From Eriocheir sinensis (taxonomy: Eukaryota; Arthropoda; Malacostraca; Decapoda; Varunidae): a stretch of 64,000 nt of DNA. The notes under the pieces are model-generated. The model made no database searches and had not been told where the DNA came from. It saw only the letters and a list, made by a program, of their open reading frames with translations. The stretch is taken from assembly GCF_024679095.1 (NCBI RefSeq), contig NC_066518.1:10876238-10940237 (forward strand), given 5' to 3'. Position 1 is the stretch's first letter. Each line of letters begins with the position of its first letter. A program made the translations under genes and the position numbers. Shown in pieces: positions 34,400-48,110 of the stretch.

Positions 34400-34670
34400 C
34401 CCACAAATCTCCCCCCCCCTCCCTCCCCCCCACACACACATACACTTACTACTTTCAGCTTACTTTCTACTTATTTACTTACTTTCTACTTACTTATTTA
34501 TTTACCTACTTACTTATCTACTTTCCTGCTTGTTTCACTTACTTACTCACTTATTTTCTACTTTCTACTTACCTACTCACGCTTTTTTACTTACTAGGTA
34601 CTTTCAACTTACTACTTACTTACCTACTTACCTACTAACACACCATCATCATCATCATCATCATCCGCTC
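34400..34670. repeat. C-rich patch, (CTTA)n and (CAT)n
   Basis: TACTTACT/CTTAC tetramer-like repeats at 34442-34640, then CATCAT at 34645-34666. Confidence 0.85.
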
Positions 34671-34943
34671 ACTCAAGAACCCCACACACATTTCCGTCCA
34701 CTCTACATCAACATTTGCAAACTTCAAGAAACCTCACCTGAGTCTCCGTTATATAAGTGTCCAAGTCCACACACACCTGCTTCACCTGTGTACTTACCTG
34801 CCTGGCCATGTTTAATTATTTTTACGTGAACTGTTTTTTTTTTGAGTGCGTGTTGTCCCTCGTTGGCCTACTCAGAACCGCACCGGAAAGAAAGTATGTC
34901 ACAGCTTCTCGGCTTTCATCCATAACTGTTCTATTTTGTCCAT

Positions 34944-34954
34944 CATCATCGTCG

Positions 34955-35003
<49 letters not shown>

Positions 35004-35005
35004 TA
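34944..35005. repeat. (CAT)n microsatellite
   Basis: CAT trinucleotide run with two GTC interruptions at the left edge and ATT units at the right. Confidence 0.95.
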
Positions 35006-35179
35006 TTATCACCAGCCACTACTAGTCCAGTCCAGGGCATTGCCTCTCCCAACGTCCTACAACTCTGTGTCTGATGTTAGTGTGCTTCTCCATCCTGCTC
35101 CGGCCTGTGTTCTAATTATATTTCTCGACCTGGTTCTCTCTGTCCTGCCTGCTATGTGTTTAGGTTATCACTCTGTATC

Positions 35180-35326
35180 TTTATTTGCCATCAACAGTCC
35201 TTCCGAAATTAACTTCCCTTCTGTTATCTCATTCTTTTTTCTTTTATTGGGGCAGTGAATGGCGGACTTTTTTTGTTTTTTTGTTTTTTGCCCCTCAGCT
35301 GCCTCCCTTGCCGTAAAAAAAATATT
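35180..35326 (+). mobile_element. Family B, copy 5
   Basis: Near full length and forward: CCGAAATTAACTTCCC, GGCAGTGAATGGCGGAC with T-runs, then CCCCTCAGCTGCCTCCC and TTGCCGTAAAAA. Confidence 0.65.
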
Positions 35327-35414
35327 ATTATGAAACACGGGTTAAAACAAGACTGTAAACACACCTTACAATATCTCGCGTTGACCATAACGTTGTATGA
35401 GCTATGGATGATTG

Positions 35415-35478
35415 TAGCTTTGGCAAAATTCGAACCTGCGACACATCATTAGTATTCAAGCTACAAACCTCTGTGCCA

Positions 35479-35482
<4 letters not shown>
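35415..35482 (-). mobile_element. tRNA-derived SINE head, degenerate
   Basis: The minus strand carries TGGCACAGAGG (A box, 35468-35478) and GGTTCGAATTT (B box, 35426-35436), with tRNA-like spacing. A SINE body probably continues leftward to about 35330. The tract immediately upstream of the A box is (AC)n on that strand. Not an intact tRNA: the acceptor stem does not pair. Confidence 0.5.
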
Positions 35483-35526
<44 letters not shown>

Positions 35527-35683
35527 ATCCGCGTGTGCAGGAGGGCAGAATATTCCAATTAGCGGCTTCCGAGCAAGTTATTACGTGTTTGTCGAGTAAT
35601 CAGACCATGACAGAACCGTGTTTTGCCTGCCCGGACCCGCTGGCGTGGCTGTTTGTTCTGGCCGGCCGAGGCACCTCTTATCC

Positions 35684-35734
<51 letters not shown>
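35483..35734. repeat. Two (GT)n microsatellites
   Basis: GT runs at 35481-35522 and 35687-35734, with about 165 bp of GC-richer unique sequence between. Confidence 0.97.
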
Positions 35735-35735
<1 letters not shown>

Positions 35736-35789
35736 ACTTGGCTTACCATGTTCTATAGAATGTACTACAACACACATCACCTGAGAATA

Positions 35790-35965
35790 ATGTGCTTACC
35801 TACCTCCCTGAATTTACCTACCTACCTGTTTTCTTACCTACATTCCTGTCTATTACCTACTTACCTATGTACCTATTTACCTACCTACCTATATATCTAC
35901 TTACCTCCCTACATATCTATCTACACATCTACCTATCTACCCACATATTTGCTTCTATATACATA
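35790..35965. repeat. (CTAC)n-like degenerate tetramers
   Basis: TACCTACC/TATCTA/CTAC units, an imperfect tetranucleotide array. Confidence 0.85.
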
Positions 35966-36447
35966 CCTTCTCTTTACCTGTCTAGCTTTTCCAGGTGAGA
36001 GAAAGAGCTTAGTAGATGACATTCTGTTAGCCTTTCTCGCTCATTCATCACTTGTCCCCTTTCCTCTCCTCCTTTTCTCCTCTCATCTCCCTCTCACCAC
36101 CACCTCTTCATCCCCTTCCTTTGTTCTTCCGGGTGTATGTTCACGGTTATCCTGCAGGGCTGAAGTGGCTGCTGGTCAAATGAGGAAGATGGAATGGGAT
36201 GACGGGGAGGCAGAGGACACAGGAGTAAAGGGTAGGGTGATGGGGCGAGCTCCTGTATGTTTGCCTGTGTGGGCGTGGAGATGTAATGAGGGATGGGAGG
36301 GAGAGGAGAGGAAGGGGAGGAGAGGAAGGGATAGAGCAGAAGGCCTTGTGGAAGTGGAGTAGAATGATGGTGGAAGAGGAAGAGAAAGGTGGGAAAAGAA
36401 GTAGAGGAGAGGTTAAAGGGGGTATTAGGGAGAAGTGTGAGTGGAAA

Positions 36448-36449
<2 letters not shown>
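35966..36449. other. C/T-rich then G/A-rich unique sequence
   Basis: Composition switches from pyrimidine to purine near 36175. No gene recognised. Confidence 0.4.
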
Positions 36450-36520
<71 letters not shown>

Positions 36521-36600
36521 TTGGGTTATCGTGTGGATTTCTTTTCCATTCTGGTTTCTCACTCCTCCTCCTCCTCCTCCTCCTCCTCCTCCTCCTCTCC
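36450..36600. repeat. (CA)n and (CTC)n microsatellites
   Basis: CA run at 36450-36518, then CTC run at about 36561-36597. Confidence 0.97.
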
Positions 36601-37925
<1,325 letters not shown>

Positions 37926-38435
37926 CCTCCCACACCCTGAGCTCCATGACTTATCTCAACATTCCTTTCCATCCTTCAGCCCAGGTTTGAGTCTGGTGGT
38001 GTGTTAATTGTTTATGATCTTAGTGAAGAGTTTGGCGGTTGCGTGGAGAGGGCTCGTTAGTCGGTAGATTTCTCACTCGTTAATGGAGCTTGTTTTGGGA
38101 ATTGATGTCATGGCGGTAGTTTTTCAGGCTCCTGTTACCAACTACGCTAGCATTCGAATATATTTGAGATAGTTCATTAAGTGTAAAGTTAATCGCTTTC
38201 ATCATATTTACTTAATTTTTTACTTTTTTTATAGCAAGAGAGGCAGTTTATAGCATGCGGAGTGCAGAGGATACTTCATACAATTACCTCTCCTTCTCTC
38301 CCCTTCTCCCTCCCAGAAAACATGAAAAATAAGTATAAAAAAGTTGTTGTGTCTTTTAAGGGAAAAAAAAAAATCCCATTAGATGCTGCTCCGAACTCGG
38401 CTAATTGTCTCAGCCTTTACCTCTACATATTCCCT
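37926..38435. other. Unique sequence with a possible decayed family B copy
   Basis: Mostly unique. ATAGCAAGAGAGGCAG (38232) and CCCATTAGATGCTGCTCC (about 38374) recall family B in reverse orientation, but too decayed to be sure. Confidence 0.35.
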
Positions 38436-38439
38436 TCAA

Positions 38440-38530
38440 CATTCATTAGAACCAAACTGATATCCATTTTGGGCCTTTGGAATTACTTGTGAGAGGCGGA
38501 AGAGTCTTAGAATACCGACATAGATTAAAA
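38440..38530 (+). mobile_element. Dispersed repeat family A, partial copy
   Basis: TCATTAGAACC, then TTTTGGGCCTTTGGAA, GTGAGAGGCGGAAG and AATACCGA match the right part of the copy at 61.4-61.7 kb. Confidence 0.65.
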
Positions 38531-39577
<1,047 letters not shown>

Positions 39578-39828
39578 GCATCCGCATCTCTTATCCGATT
39601 CTTTCTCTCCTTCGTCCTCTTTACAGTATAACCGCGTCGCCTCATTTGCCCTTTCCGTCATGATCCGATAAGTCCTGAGCCACTCAAGCCAAAGGGTGGA
39701 AAGGGAGTTGGCTGGGGAAGAAAAGACTTAAGCATCCGCATTTCATATCCAGTTCTTTCTCTCCTTCGTCCTTTTCATTAATACTGCGTCGCTTCTTTTG
39801 TCCTTCCGTCCAGGTCCGATGAGGTTGG
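39578..39828. repeat. Tandem duplication, unit about 154 bp
   Basis: GCATCCGCAT, then TTCTTTCTCTCCTTCGTCCT and GCGTCGC, occur from 39578 and again from 39732. Confidence 0.8.
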
Positions 39829-39829
39829 T

Positions 39830-40050
39830 ATCCTTAGACGCTTCCACCTCTCACATCATCTGTTAGAAAGGCCAAAAAAGAAGATCAATCGGGTTCTAAT
39901 GAGTGGTATTTTAGGTTCGTGGTACAGAAGAAGGATAAAACTACCACTAGGGTCATAAAATTACCCTTGGAAATGCCCCAAAATCCTACGATAGCCTTGT
40001 GAAATGTGTCTACTTGGAGGCTGAAACGTTTAAGAATCCTGAAGCACTCA
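39830..40050 (-). mobile_element. Dispersed repeat family A, reverse copy
   Basis: GACGCTTCCACC, GGTTCTAATGAGTGGTATTT, GGTACAGAAGAAGG and CCTTGGAAATGCCCC match the reverse complement of 61.39-61.66 kb over about 220 bp. No coding capacity. Confidence 0.75.
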
Positions 40051-40370
40051 AGCCTTCGTCCTGCAGCGCCACACACACGCAAAACCTGAACCCTTCGAAG
40101 CTGATAATAATGGTGCACTCACTTGGCGGTCACTCTAGCCGCCCACACGCAAAAAAACATGCAGCCGTCAACGCTAATAATAACCCTTCTGTCGCACGGC
40201 CGTCAGTTTATTACACGCTTTGATGCATTACTGAAAGACTCTGCGTTAACATCATGCTCGTCCTCCCTTGTGTAGCATAATTGTAAGACGCCAAGGACGA
40301 GATTATTAAGAATTTCTGGGGACGGGAATGCATGGAAAGTGTACATGTGCAGCTCAGAACACCGACGACC

Positions 40371-40725
40371 ACCATCGAGGCAGTTTAAACCAAGGAAAAA
40401 AGTGAGCATATTTTTTTTTTATATGTTAAGAGTTCTGAGTTATTTTTTAAGGCAAAGAAAATAGTTACCACCGAGGCAGTTTAAACCAAGGAAGAAAGTG
40501 AGCATAACATCATCTTTCTTTTTTATGTTAACAGAGTTTTGAGTTATTTTTTTAAGGCAAAGAAAATAGTTACCACCGAGGCACTTTAAACCAAGGAAGA
40601 AAGTGTGCCTAACATCATCTTTCTCTTTATATGTTAACAGAGTTTTGAGTTATTTTTAAGGCAAAGAAAATAGTTACCACCGAGGCACTTTAAACCAAGG
40701 AAGAAAGTGTCATCTTTCTGTTGTT
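40371..40725. repeat. Minisatellite, unit 96-105 bp, four copies
   Basis: ACCA(C/T)CGAGGCA(G/C)TTTAAACC starts at 40371, 40467, 40572 and 40676. Each is followed by AAGGAA(G/A)AAAGTG, TTATGTTAA, GAGTTATTTTT and GCAAAGAAAATAG. Confidence 0.95.
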
Positions 40726-40854
40726 TTTATGTTGAAGTTCGAGGTAATTTTTTTTTTTACAGTAAAGAATATAATCTCAAGGGCAATACACGCAGAGAAC
40801 ACATACAACAAGAGCCGGTTAATCGTTGTTCTTGCTCCCATTAACATGATTTCA

Positions 40855-41222
40855 CATTTTCATCCCCCGAAATTGACTTCTCTTTTGGTCACTCACTATA
40901 CTCTCTTCTATAAGGGTAGTGATAAGGGGCCTTTTTTCTCTCTTGTTTTATGCCCTTGATCTGCTTCCTTTACTGTAAAAAATAAGAGTGAAAGAAAACT
41001 GATACATGAAGTTAGAGAGCAATATAATATAGTAACCCCTTTTAAGACAGTTTACTTATGGATACAACACACTATACAGCAAGAGATCTGCTTCCTTTAC
41101 TATAAAAAAATAATAGTGAAAGAAAAATTATATGAAGTTAGAGAGCAATATAATATAGTAACCCCTTTTAAGACAGTTTACTTATACATATACATGGACA
41201 CAACACACTATACAGCAAGAGG
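40855..41222 (+). mobile_element. Family B copies 6 and 7, inside a tandem duplication
   Basis: A near-complete forward family B copy (CCCCGAAATTGACTTCTC to GCTTCCTTTACTGTAAAAAA, 40862-40983). Its last part and 3' flank are duplicated: GATCTGCTTCCTTTACT starts at 40958 and 41085 (127-bp period). The AGAGAGCAATATAATATAG and CACACTATACAGCAAGAG segments are also repeated. Confidence 0.8.
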
Positions 41223-41525
41223 TCTTAGTTACAGATACATGAGGAGGGAGTCTGTCATGTATAGGAGGCGCGAGATGTTCATTTAGTACTAAGCCCACGT
41301 AGCGTATATGAGGTCTGTAAATGGTGTCCGGGGAGGGTTCAGAGGGCTATTTAATCTAATTCCCCGTGATTAGGAAGCTCCCAATATGTAGACCACCTGC
41401 CTGCCTGTCCATCTGCCTTCCTATTTGTTTGTCTGTCTCTCTGTGTGTCTGTTGTTTGTCTTTCTGTTTATCTGTGCCTGTTTTTCACCTTTTTCGAGCC
41501 GTCTGTTATATTTTGTCCGAGTTAA

Positions 41526-41527
<2 letters not shown>

Positions 41528-41591
<64 letters not shown>
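41528..41591. repeat. (GT)n microsatellite
   Basis: Pure run. A GTCT/CTGT-rich patch lies at 41425-41475. Confidence 0.98.
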
Positions 41592-41592
<1 letters not shown>

Positions 41593-42535
41593 GTAGGATG
41601 GAGGGAAAAGAAAGAAAACATGAGATAGAATAAGAGGAAGAAAAAAGACAAAATTAGAGAAACATCGACAAAGGGAAAGAGAAAAAAAGAGAAGAGAAAC
41701 CGATAGAAAAATAGATGAATTAAGAAAGAGAGAGACAGAGAGAAAAAGACAGAGGAAGATGGCCCAGAAAAAGCCGATTGTTGCATGTCATTTTCTGTAA
41801 TTATATCAAGGTCTTTTTACCCACTTGATAATTTGAGCGTGTGAGCATTGCGTAAAGGTGTGTGTGCGTGTTACCTGGCGTCCCTCTTGCCCTTTTCTTG
41901 CTCCCTGTTTTTGTTCCTTCAGTTTTTATTGTAGGTGTTTTATTTTTATTCTCATCTTTTTCATCGTCGTCTTCCTTCTTCCTGTTCCTCCATCTTCTTC
42001 TCCACCCTTACCGTCACTCATCACTTCCTCCTCCTCCTCCTCCTCCTCCTCCTCCTCCTCTTTCTTCAGTGTTTTCTTCCACCTTTTCGTCTCCTATTAT
42101 TCCTCTTCCTACGCAGGGGTTTGTTTTTATTTGATATTATTTTTACTTTCGTTTTTTTCGTTTTTTCTTTTCTTTTTTGTTTTTTGTTCTTTTTGGTATT
42201 TTTTTGTTCTTCTTGTTCTTGTTCTTCTTGTTCTTCTTCTTCTCCATCATCTTCTTCATTTTCTTCTTCTTCTTCTTCTTCTTCTTCTTCTTCTTCTTCT
42301 TCTTCTTCTTCTTCTTCTTCTTCTTCTTCTTCTTCTTCTCTTTGCTCCTTCTCCTCCTCCACAACCTTTTCGTAGTGTTACTTCCACATCAATTATTTCT
42401 ACCACTGCTACTACTACTACCACTACTAGTACTCCTCCTCCTCCTCCTCCTCCTACTACTACTACTACTACTACATCATCCTTGCTACATACCACCACCA
42501 TCACCACCACCACCCAGAGAGGAACATGGGCGAGG
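41592..42535. repeat. Purine patch, then compound (CCT)n, (TTC)n, (CTA)n
   Basis: G/A-rich at 41600-41760. CCT run at about 42026-42060, TTC run of about 90 bp at 42248-42338, CTCCTC at about 42434-42455 and CTA/ACC runs at 42405-42475 and 42492-42512. The long Ser/Leu/Phe/Glu/Lys homopolymer frames are readings of these. Confidence 0.95.
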
Positions 42536-42675
42536 CGGCTAATTACCGCCTTCAAGTTGCTCGTCGGCGCTCGTCAAGCCTTCTAATGGGCGGCGGAAGG
42601 CAGGGCAAGGAAAGGAGAGAAGAGTGGGGTGGCGCGGCGGGGCGGGGTAAGGTGATTACTGGTGTCATTCCTGTT

Positions 42676-42677
<2 letters not shown>

Positions 42678-42759
<82 letters not shown>
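42678..42759. repeat. (GA)n microsatellite, 82 bp
   Basis: Pure run, preceded by a GC-rich unique patch at 42535-42676. Confidence 0.98.
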
Positions 42760-42762
<3 letters not shown>

Positions 42763-43005
42763 TAATTAAAAAGAGAGAAAGAAGAAGGACTGATAAAAAA
42801 AAAATGGCAGAAAAGAAAGAACAGAAGGAAGGAGTTAGTGGCAGCAGAGAAAGAAGTGAGGAAAGGAAGGAGAAAAAGATGAAAGGTAGGAAGGAGGAGA
42901 GAGGAATAAGGAAAACAGAATAAAGTGGAGGAAAATGGAGAAAAGATGAAAAAATGGGTGGAAAAAAAATACGAACGGGAACAAAAGACGAGGATTGAGA
43001 GGACC

Positions 43006-43008
<3 letters not shown>

Positions 43009-43056
<48 letters not shown>

Positions 43057-43153
43057 GCGCGTGCCTGGATGGATGGCAGATGTGCACCGGGACGCAGGAA
43101 GTTTTGAGTCAGTGAACTTCGCCGGGACCTGTGTGTGTGTGTGTGTGTGTGTG
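43009..43153. repeat. Two (GT)n microsatellites with a similar left edge
   Basis: GT runs at 43009-43050 and 43130-43153, each directly preceded by GGACCTG. Confidence 0.97.
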
Positions 43154-43159
43154 TACCCT

Positions 43160-43720
43160 GTCCTTTCCATCCTTCCTTCCTTCCTGCCCTCAAGCCTTCC
43201 CTCCTTCTTGTACCCTGCCTCTCCGCCACCCCTTCCATTCCTTCCTCCCTCCCTCGCTCTCTTGTTCTCTTTCCCTCCAATCCTTCTTCCTTCCTTTCCC
43301 TCCAATCCTTCGTCCTTCCTTTCTCTCCGTGGTCCTTCTTTTCCCTCCCTCATTTTTCCTCCCTCTGCAGACTGTTCTTGCTTCTCTTCACCTTTTTCCC
43401 TTCACCATCCTTTCTCTTCCCATTCTTCTCTTTCTCTTTCCTCTCTTTCTCTCCCTCTTTCCTTCTCTCCCCAATTTCATTTCTATTTATCCATTTTTTC
43501 TATCTATTATAAATTATCTTCTCCTCCTCCCATGTTATCCATCTTTCTCCTCCTCCTCCACTCCTCTCCTCTCCTCTTCTTCTATTTCTACTTCTTGTTC
43601 TCTACCTCCTCCTCCTCCTCCTCCTCCTCCTCCTCCTCCTCCTCCTCCTCCTCACCCGCTATCTCCTCCCCCACCCATCTCCTTCCCCACCCATCTCCTC
43701 CTCCTCCCCCTCCTTTTATG
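43160..43720. repeat. Pyrimidine tract with (CCT)n
   Basis: CCTTCCTT-type units, then a pure CCT run at about 43606-43652. Confidence 0.9.
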
Positions 43721-44355
43721 GAAACTCCTCCCCGGCGTATGCGTACAATACTTCACTAATCCAGCATCAATTTCTGCTTCCTGTCTTCCTCACGCCCACA
43801 TTTGCTTCCCTTATTTTCTTCATTTTCTTCGCACGCTCACTTACTCGCTCGTTTTCTTGTTTTTTCTTCTATTTCCTCTTTTTGTTTTTTGCACTGTCTT
43901 TTTTTTAACATGCTAGTACGTAGTAAGTGACTCGATATATTCTTTCAGTGCTGTCAGTTTTTGTGGTGTAGATTTGTGTTTTGGGGTTCTAGTGTATTTT
44001 TTTTTCGACCGCCAGGGTCATGTAGTACACTGTTTTGGGTGTGGAGACTTCTTAAACATGCTTCTATGATTATTCGCCTTCTCGTCTTATATTATGTCCT
44101 CGCCTCCGTATACTTCCCCTCTTGGCCCTAAATGCTTCCTTTTTTTCCCTTGATACGTTTTTTTTCAGCCGTCGTAAACTTGTGTTCACTTCTACAATTT
44201 TTATTCTATTTTTTTAGCTTATCTTCATAATCATTATCTCCTATTTTTTTTATTTGTGTACTTTTATGCGGCACAACTTTGCTTTTTTTGTGTGTATGTT
44301 AGAAGTATGCATGCGTGTTCGATTTTTCAACGCCGAACTAAGGAATATATCAAAG
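43721..44355. other. T-rich unique sequence
   Basis: No repeat family, gene or RNA signal recognised. Confidence 0.45.
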
Positions 44356-44358
44356 GAA

Positions 44359-44391
44359 GAAGGAGGAGGAGGAGGAGGAGGAGGAGGAGGA
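44359..44391. repeat. (GGA)n microsatellite at LINE 3' end
   Basis: Pure GGA run directly abutting the 3' end of the minus-strand LINE at 44392. Confidence 0.97.
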
Positions 44392-45880
44392 AACATGGAA
44401 ACATGGAAATGCAGGCAACAGAAAGCCTGTTGGCTCATTACGAAGTCGCCCGCTTTGGTGATTTAATCTGCTCGACCGCCACTTGGGGGTTGAGGAGCAG
44501 ATGAAAGCACCTCGATATTGAGGAGCAGATGAAAGCACCTTGTTATTCAGTTTACTCCCGACGCAGCGAAATAACGGTCGATTCTATATTTGAAGGAGTT
44601 GATGGTATTCGCATTTACTACTTCTGAGGGAAGATTGTTCCATTGGCGGATGACTCGGTTTGAAAAGAAACTCCTTCCAATGTCTGTGTTATATCGACTC
44701 GACTGAATGGGTAAACCGTTATTTCTAGTTCTTGAGTTGGTTTGCTGTTCAATGAATTTGGAGTAATCGACGTTATTGAACTTTTTCAGGTACTCGCAGG
44801 CGTCTTTTCTCCAATGTAAAGAGATTGAGTCGCTTGAGTCGTTCCTCGTACGGTTGAGCCCTTAAGGTTGGAATCATCTTTGTGGCACGTCGTTGAATCC
44901 TTTCCAGTAAAGCAATGTCCTTTCTGTAATTAGGAGACCAGAACTGTACTGCATACTTGAGGTGCGGTCTTACCATGGAATTATACAAGGATAGCATCAC
45001 GTCTGGTGTTTTACACTCGAAGTTCCTCGCTATGAACCCGAGCATAGTGTTGGCTTTGTTGTATGCTTTTTTACAGTGATTCGCGTGTTTCAGATCACTG
45101 CTGATAGTGACTCCAAGATCCTTTTCCTCCTGCATTGCCTGCATAGGTTTCCCATTCATGATGTATGTGTGGTTACTATTTTGGGACCCAATGTACATGA
45201 CTTTGCATTTGTCAACATTAAAAGACATTTGCCTTTTTCCGACCATTCGATAATGTGATTAAGGTCTTTCTGAATGATTTCGCAGTCGGACTTTGTGAGG
45301 GCCTTTCCACCCACCTTGGTGTCATCAGCAAATTTCGATATTGTGGATTTCAGTCCTGATTCTAGGTCGTTGATATATATGATAAAGAGGATGGGTCCCA
45401 GCACTGACCCTTGAGGCACTCCACTAGTGACTGGAAGCCAATCGGAAGGCTGTCCGTTGAATAGTACTCGTTGTTTTCTGTCGGTGAGCCAATCTCTTAT
45501 CCACGCGATCAGATTGGCTCCAATGCCCGCCGAGTGCAGTTTCTTAAGGAGTCGCTCGTTCGGTACCTTGTCGAAGACTTTCTGAAAGTCCAGTTATATA
45601 ACATCACTGGGGATGTGGGCATCCCAGTTCTTATATATACCTTGGAAGAAGTCTAATAAATTCGTTAGGCAGGAGCGCTTGTTTCTGAAGCCATGCTGGG
45701 TGTCGGAGATTATATTATTGTCTTCTAGAAACTTAACAAGTTTGTCTCTAATAATCTTTTCGAGTATTTTTCCTGCCACTGATGTCAAACTTATGGGCCT
45801 GTAGTTTAAATGCAACGCTTTTATCTCCTTTTTAGAAAATCGGTGTTACGTTCGCCATCTTCCAGTCTTCCGGGAGGAAG
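44392..45880 (-). pseudogene. CR1-like LINE, 5'-truncated, RT to C-terminus
   Basis: Minus strand. In order: EDWKMANVTPIF at the truncated 5' end, LNYRPISLTSVAGKILEKII, QHGFRNKRSCLTNLLDFF, LDFQKVFDKVP, VPQGSVLGPILFIIYINDL and catalytic FADDTK (FADD codons 45321-45332). Then come FNVDKCKVMYIG, RPHLKYAVQFWSPNY, RRATKMIPTLRAQPYEERL and LEKRRLR, ending with a W-N-x-L-P-S-E-V-V tail and TGA at 44548. The 3' UTR holds a 28-bp tandem duplication (44491 and 44519) and ends in a GAAACATG octamer-type tandem (44389-44405), a CR1-like terminus. Lesions: in-frame stop at 45594-45596, and frameshifts near 44800, 45240 and 45830. A different family member from the LINE at 16.1 kb. Confidence 0.95.
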
Positions 45881-45938
45881 AAGAAGAAGAAGAGATGAGG
45901 AGGAGGTGGAGGTGGTGGTGGTGGTGGTGGTGGTGATT
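45881..45938. repeat. (GAA)n and (GGT)n at LINE 5' truncation
   Basis: GAA run at about 45880-45893 meets the truncated LINE; a GGT run follows at 45906-45935. Confidence 0.9.
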
Positions 45939-47085
45939 AAAAATTAGGAAAAGGAACTGAGGAAGGTAAAGAAGGGTAAGAAAGAAGCCAGGCAGGAAGG
46001 TAGAAAGGAAGGAAGGAAGGAAGGAAAATAATGGGGGCGATTAAGTGAAAAAAAAAATCGCATTGGTGTGAAATTACTCGTACCTGGGAAAATGTAATTA
46101 GTGGAGGTGAGTGTTGCCTCATCTTTATAAATGAACCTTAAGTGCCCAGCTAGGCCAGCCCACCAGGTGCCCCGCTGCCCCCATACCTTCCCCCTACCCT
46201 AATTAGTAGTGGCGTCTGATAACAGGAAAAGGGTCAACGATGTAAAAACGGCGCTAAACGGTATAAAAAAGCAACAACAACAACAACAGGAAATGAATAA
46301 TGTAGATGGAAGGGATCGCGTTGCCCTCTTAAGTGGTTGCTGTCGGCGGTGGTTTGAGGAGTTTGGTGAGGTTTAGTTATTTTTTGTGTAGGTGCATTTA
46401 TATAGTAGTGCAGTTTTCTTCTCTTTATCTGGTGTAGAAGCATTTAGGGCAAGGTTAATTCCTATAAGTACTAGACTACTTTTTAGGAACTTTACATGAC
46501 TAGTGTACGACAGCTATTATGAGAGAGGGATACTTGCTCTCGAGATAAAGCCTAGAGAAAAACGCAAATATCCCAACTTTTGAGTCACAATTTTTTCACA
46601 TGTAGATAACTGAGTGTCCGGATAGCGGGTGGCCCATAACTAATAGCAATATCACAAGGCTTTCAAAGGGTCGTAAGGGTATACTAATAATATAAAACAA
46701 GAGTACAATACGGGAAGTTTAAGGAACAATGATTTAGACTAGTGATGTTGCAAAGACTGACGTTAATGTATGGTTGTTGTTTTTTCTCTTTTCTGTTATC
46801 TTACTTGAACCTTCTGCGGGTGATAATACAGGCATTTCGTTTCTACTCCTATGGTTAAGGTGTTTAAATGGGCAGTGTTGAGCAGTACAAAAAGATAAGT
46901 GTGGGTACTATTATACGTGCTTTTTTTTCAATACTTTCACTTTTACTTATTTTTATTGTTGTTTTCATACCTTCACTAGAATTGCATAATGGAATATCGT
47001 TTCTTACGTTTCTTACTGCAACAAAACACACCACTCTATTCATACTTTTATACAATAGATTTGTTTTTTGGTTCAGGTATGGAGA
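45939..47085. other. Unique, mostly AT-rich sequence
   Basis: A GGAA-rich patch at 45990-46025, then AT-rich sequence with no feature recognised. Confidence 0.45.
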
Positions 47086-47510
47086 AGGAAGAAGAGAACA
47101 GAAGTCAGACTGAAGAGAAATAAGAAGAAAATAAAGAAAAAATGCTAATACTAATGGCAATAATAATACTAGTAATATTAATAGTAGTAATGATAATAAG
47201 TAAAACGAATGGAAGTATAATCAAACATAACGAATAAGAAAAGAAAGGAAGAAAATGGTGAAATTTGAAGAAAAGGAAGATGAGAAGGAAATAGAGGAAA
47301 GGAGAAGAAGAAGAAGAAGAAGAAGAAAGCAAAAGAAGAAAAGAAGAATATGAAAAAAGAAAAAGAAAAAGAAGAGAAGGAAGAGGAGCATGAGGAGCAA
47401 ACCAAGAAAAAAAGAAAAACTCAAAATATGGACACGAAAGAAAAAAAGAAAAGAGAAAAGAAAAGAGAAGAGAAAAGAACCCAGAGAGGAGAGCTGGAAC
47501 AAAAGCTTAC
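47086..47510. repeat. Purine-rich tract with (GAA)n
   Basis: A-rich then GAA-rich sequence. The Lys/Glu-rich frames on + and Ser/Phe-rich frames on - are compositional. Confidence 0.8.
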
Positions 47511-47514
47511 CTCC

Positions 47515-47660
47515 GGTCCTCGCAAGTGTTAGCCTTGAATGCAACTTCCGCTCGCTGGCTGACTGGCTCGCTGCTGGCCGGCCGCGGGGACCTTTACCAT
47601 ATGGCCTCCACACGCACGGGCCGGCGGGCGGGCACGAGCTGGCTCCAGTCATTCACCCCC
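47515..47660. other. CpG-rich unique island
   Basis: GCTCGCTGGCTGACTGGCTC and GGCCGGCCGCGGGG are the most notable strings. No clear exon. Confidence 0.3.
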
Positions 47661-48110
47661 ACCCGCACGAACCACGGACGGACGCCACCTCACCCTCCTC
47701 TCTACCCTGCCCTGCCCTGCCCTCTTGCCCTGTTGTCTCGTGCCTCTTGCCTCGTGCTCTGCTGCCCTTCTTCTTCCTCCTCCTGCTGTTACTTCTATCC
47801 TTCCCGCCTTCTCTCCGTTTAGTCTTGTGCTGGTCTTTAGGTTATTATTATAGTCCCTTAACTTTTTCATTTACTCTTTTTGCCTATCTTAGTTATTTTC
47901 TGTAGGTATTTGTTTTCTCCTCTTACTTTCTCTTTCTTTCTTTTTCTTTCTTTCTCCTTCGATATGAAATTATTTGCTTTTTATTTTCTTTCTCCTTTTC
48001 TTACTCTTCCTTCCTCTTCGTCGTCCTTCGTCTTCAACTCCTCATTCGCCTAACTTCCTCCTCCTCCTCCTCCTCCTCCTCCTCCCCCCTTATCTCCTGT
48101 TTTTCCGCCG
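47661..48110. repeat. Pyrimidine-rich tract
   Basis: C/T-rich, with a CTC run at about 48057-48084. Confidence 0.8.

Noticed and set aside
42066..42362. Poly-Glu and poly-Lys minus frames
   Set aside because: Direct readings of the (TTC)n run in different phases.
42995..43916. Frames of 254 and 261 codons rich in Pro/Ser/Leu
   Set aside because: Pyrimidine tract and (CCT)n reading; multiple frames are open simultaneously.
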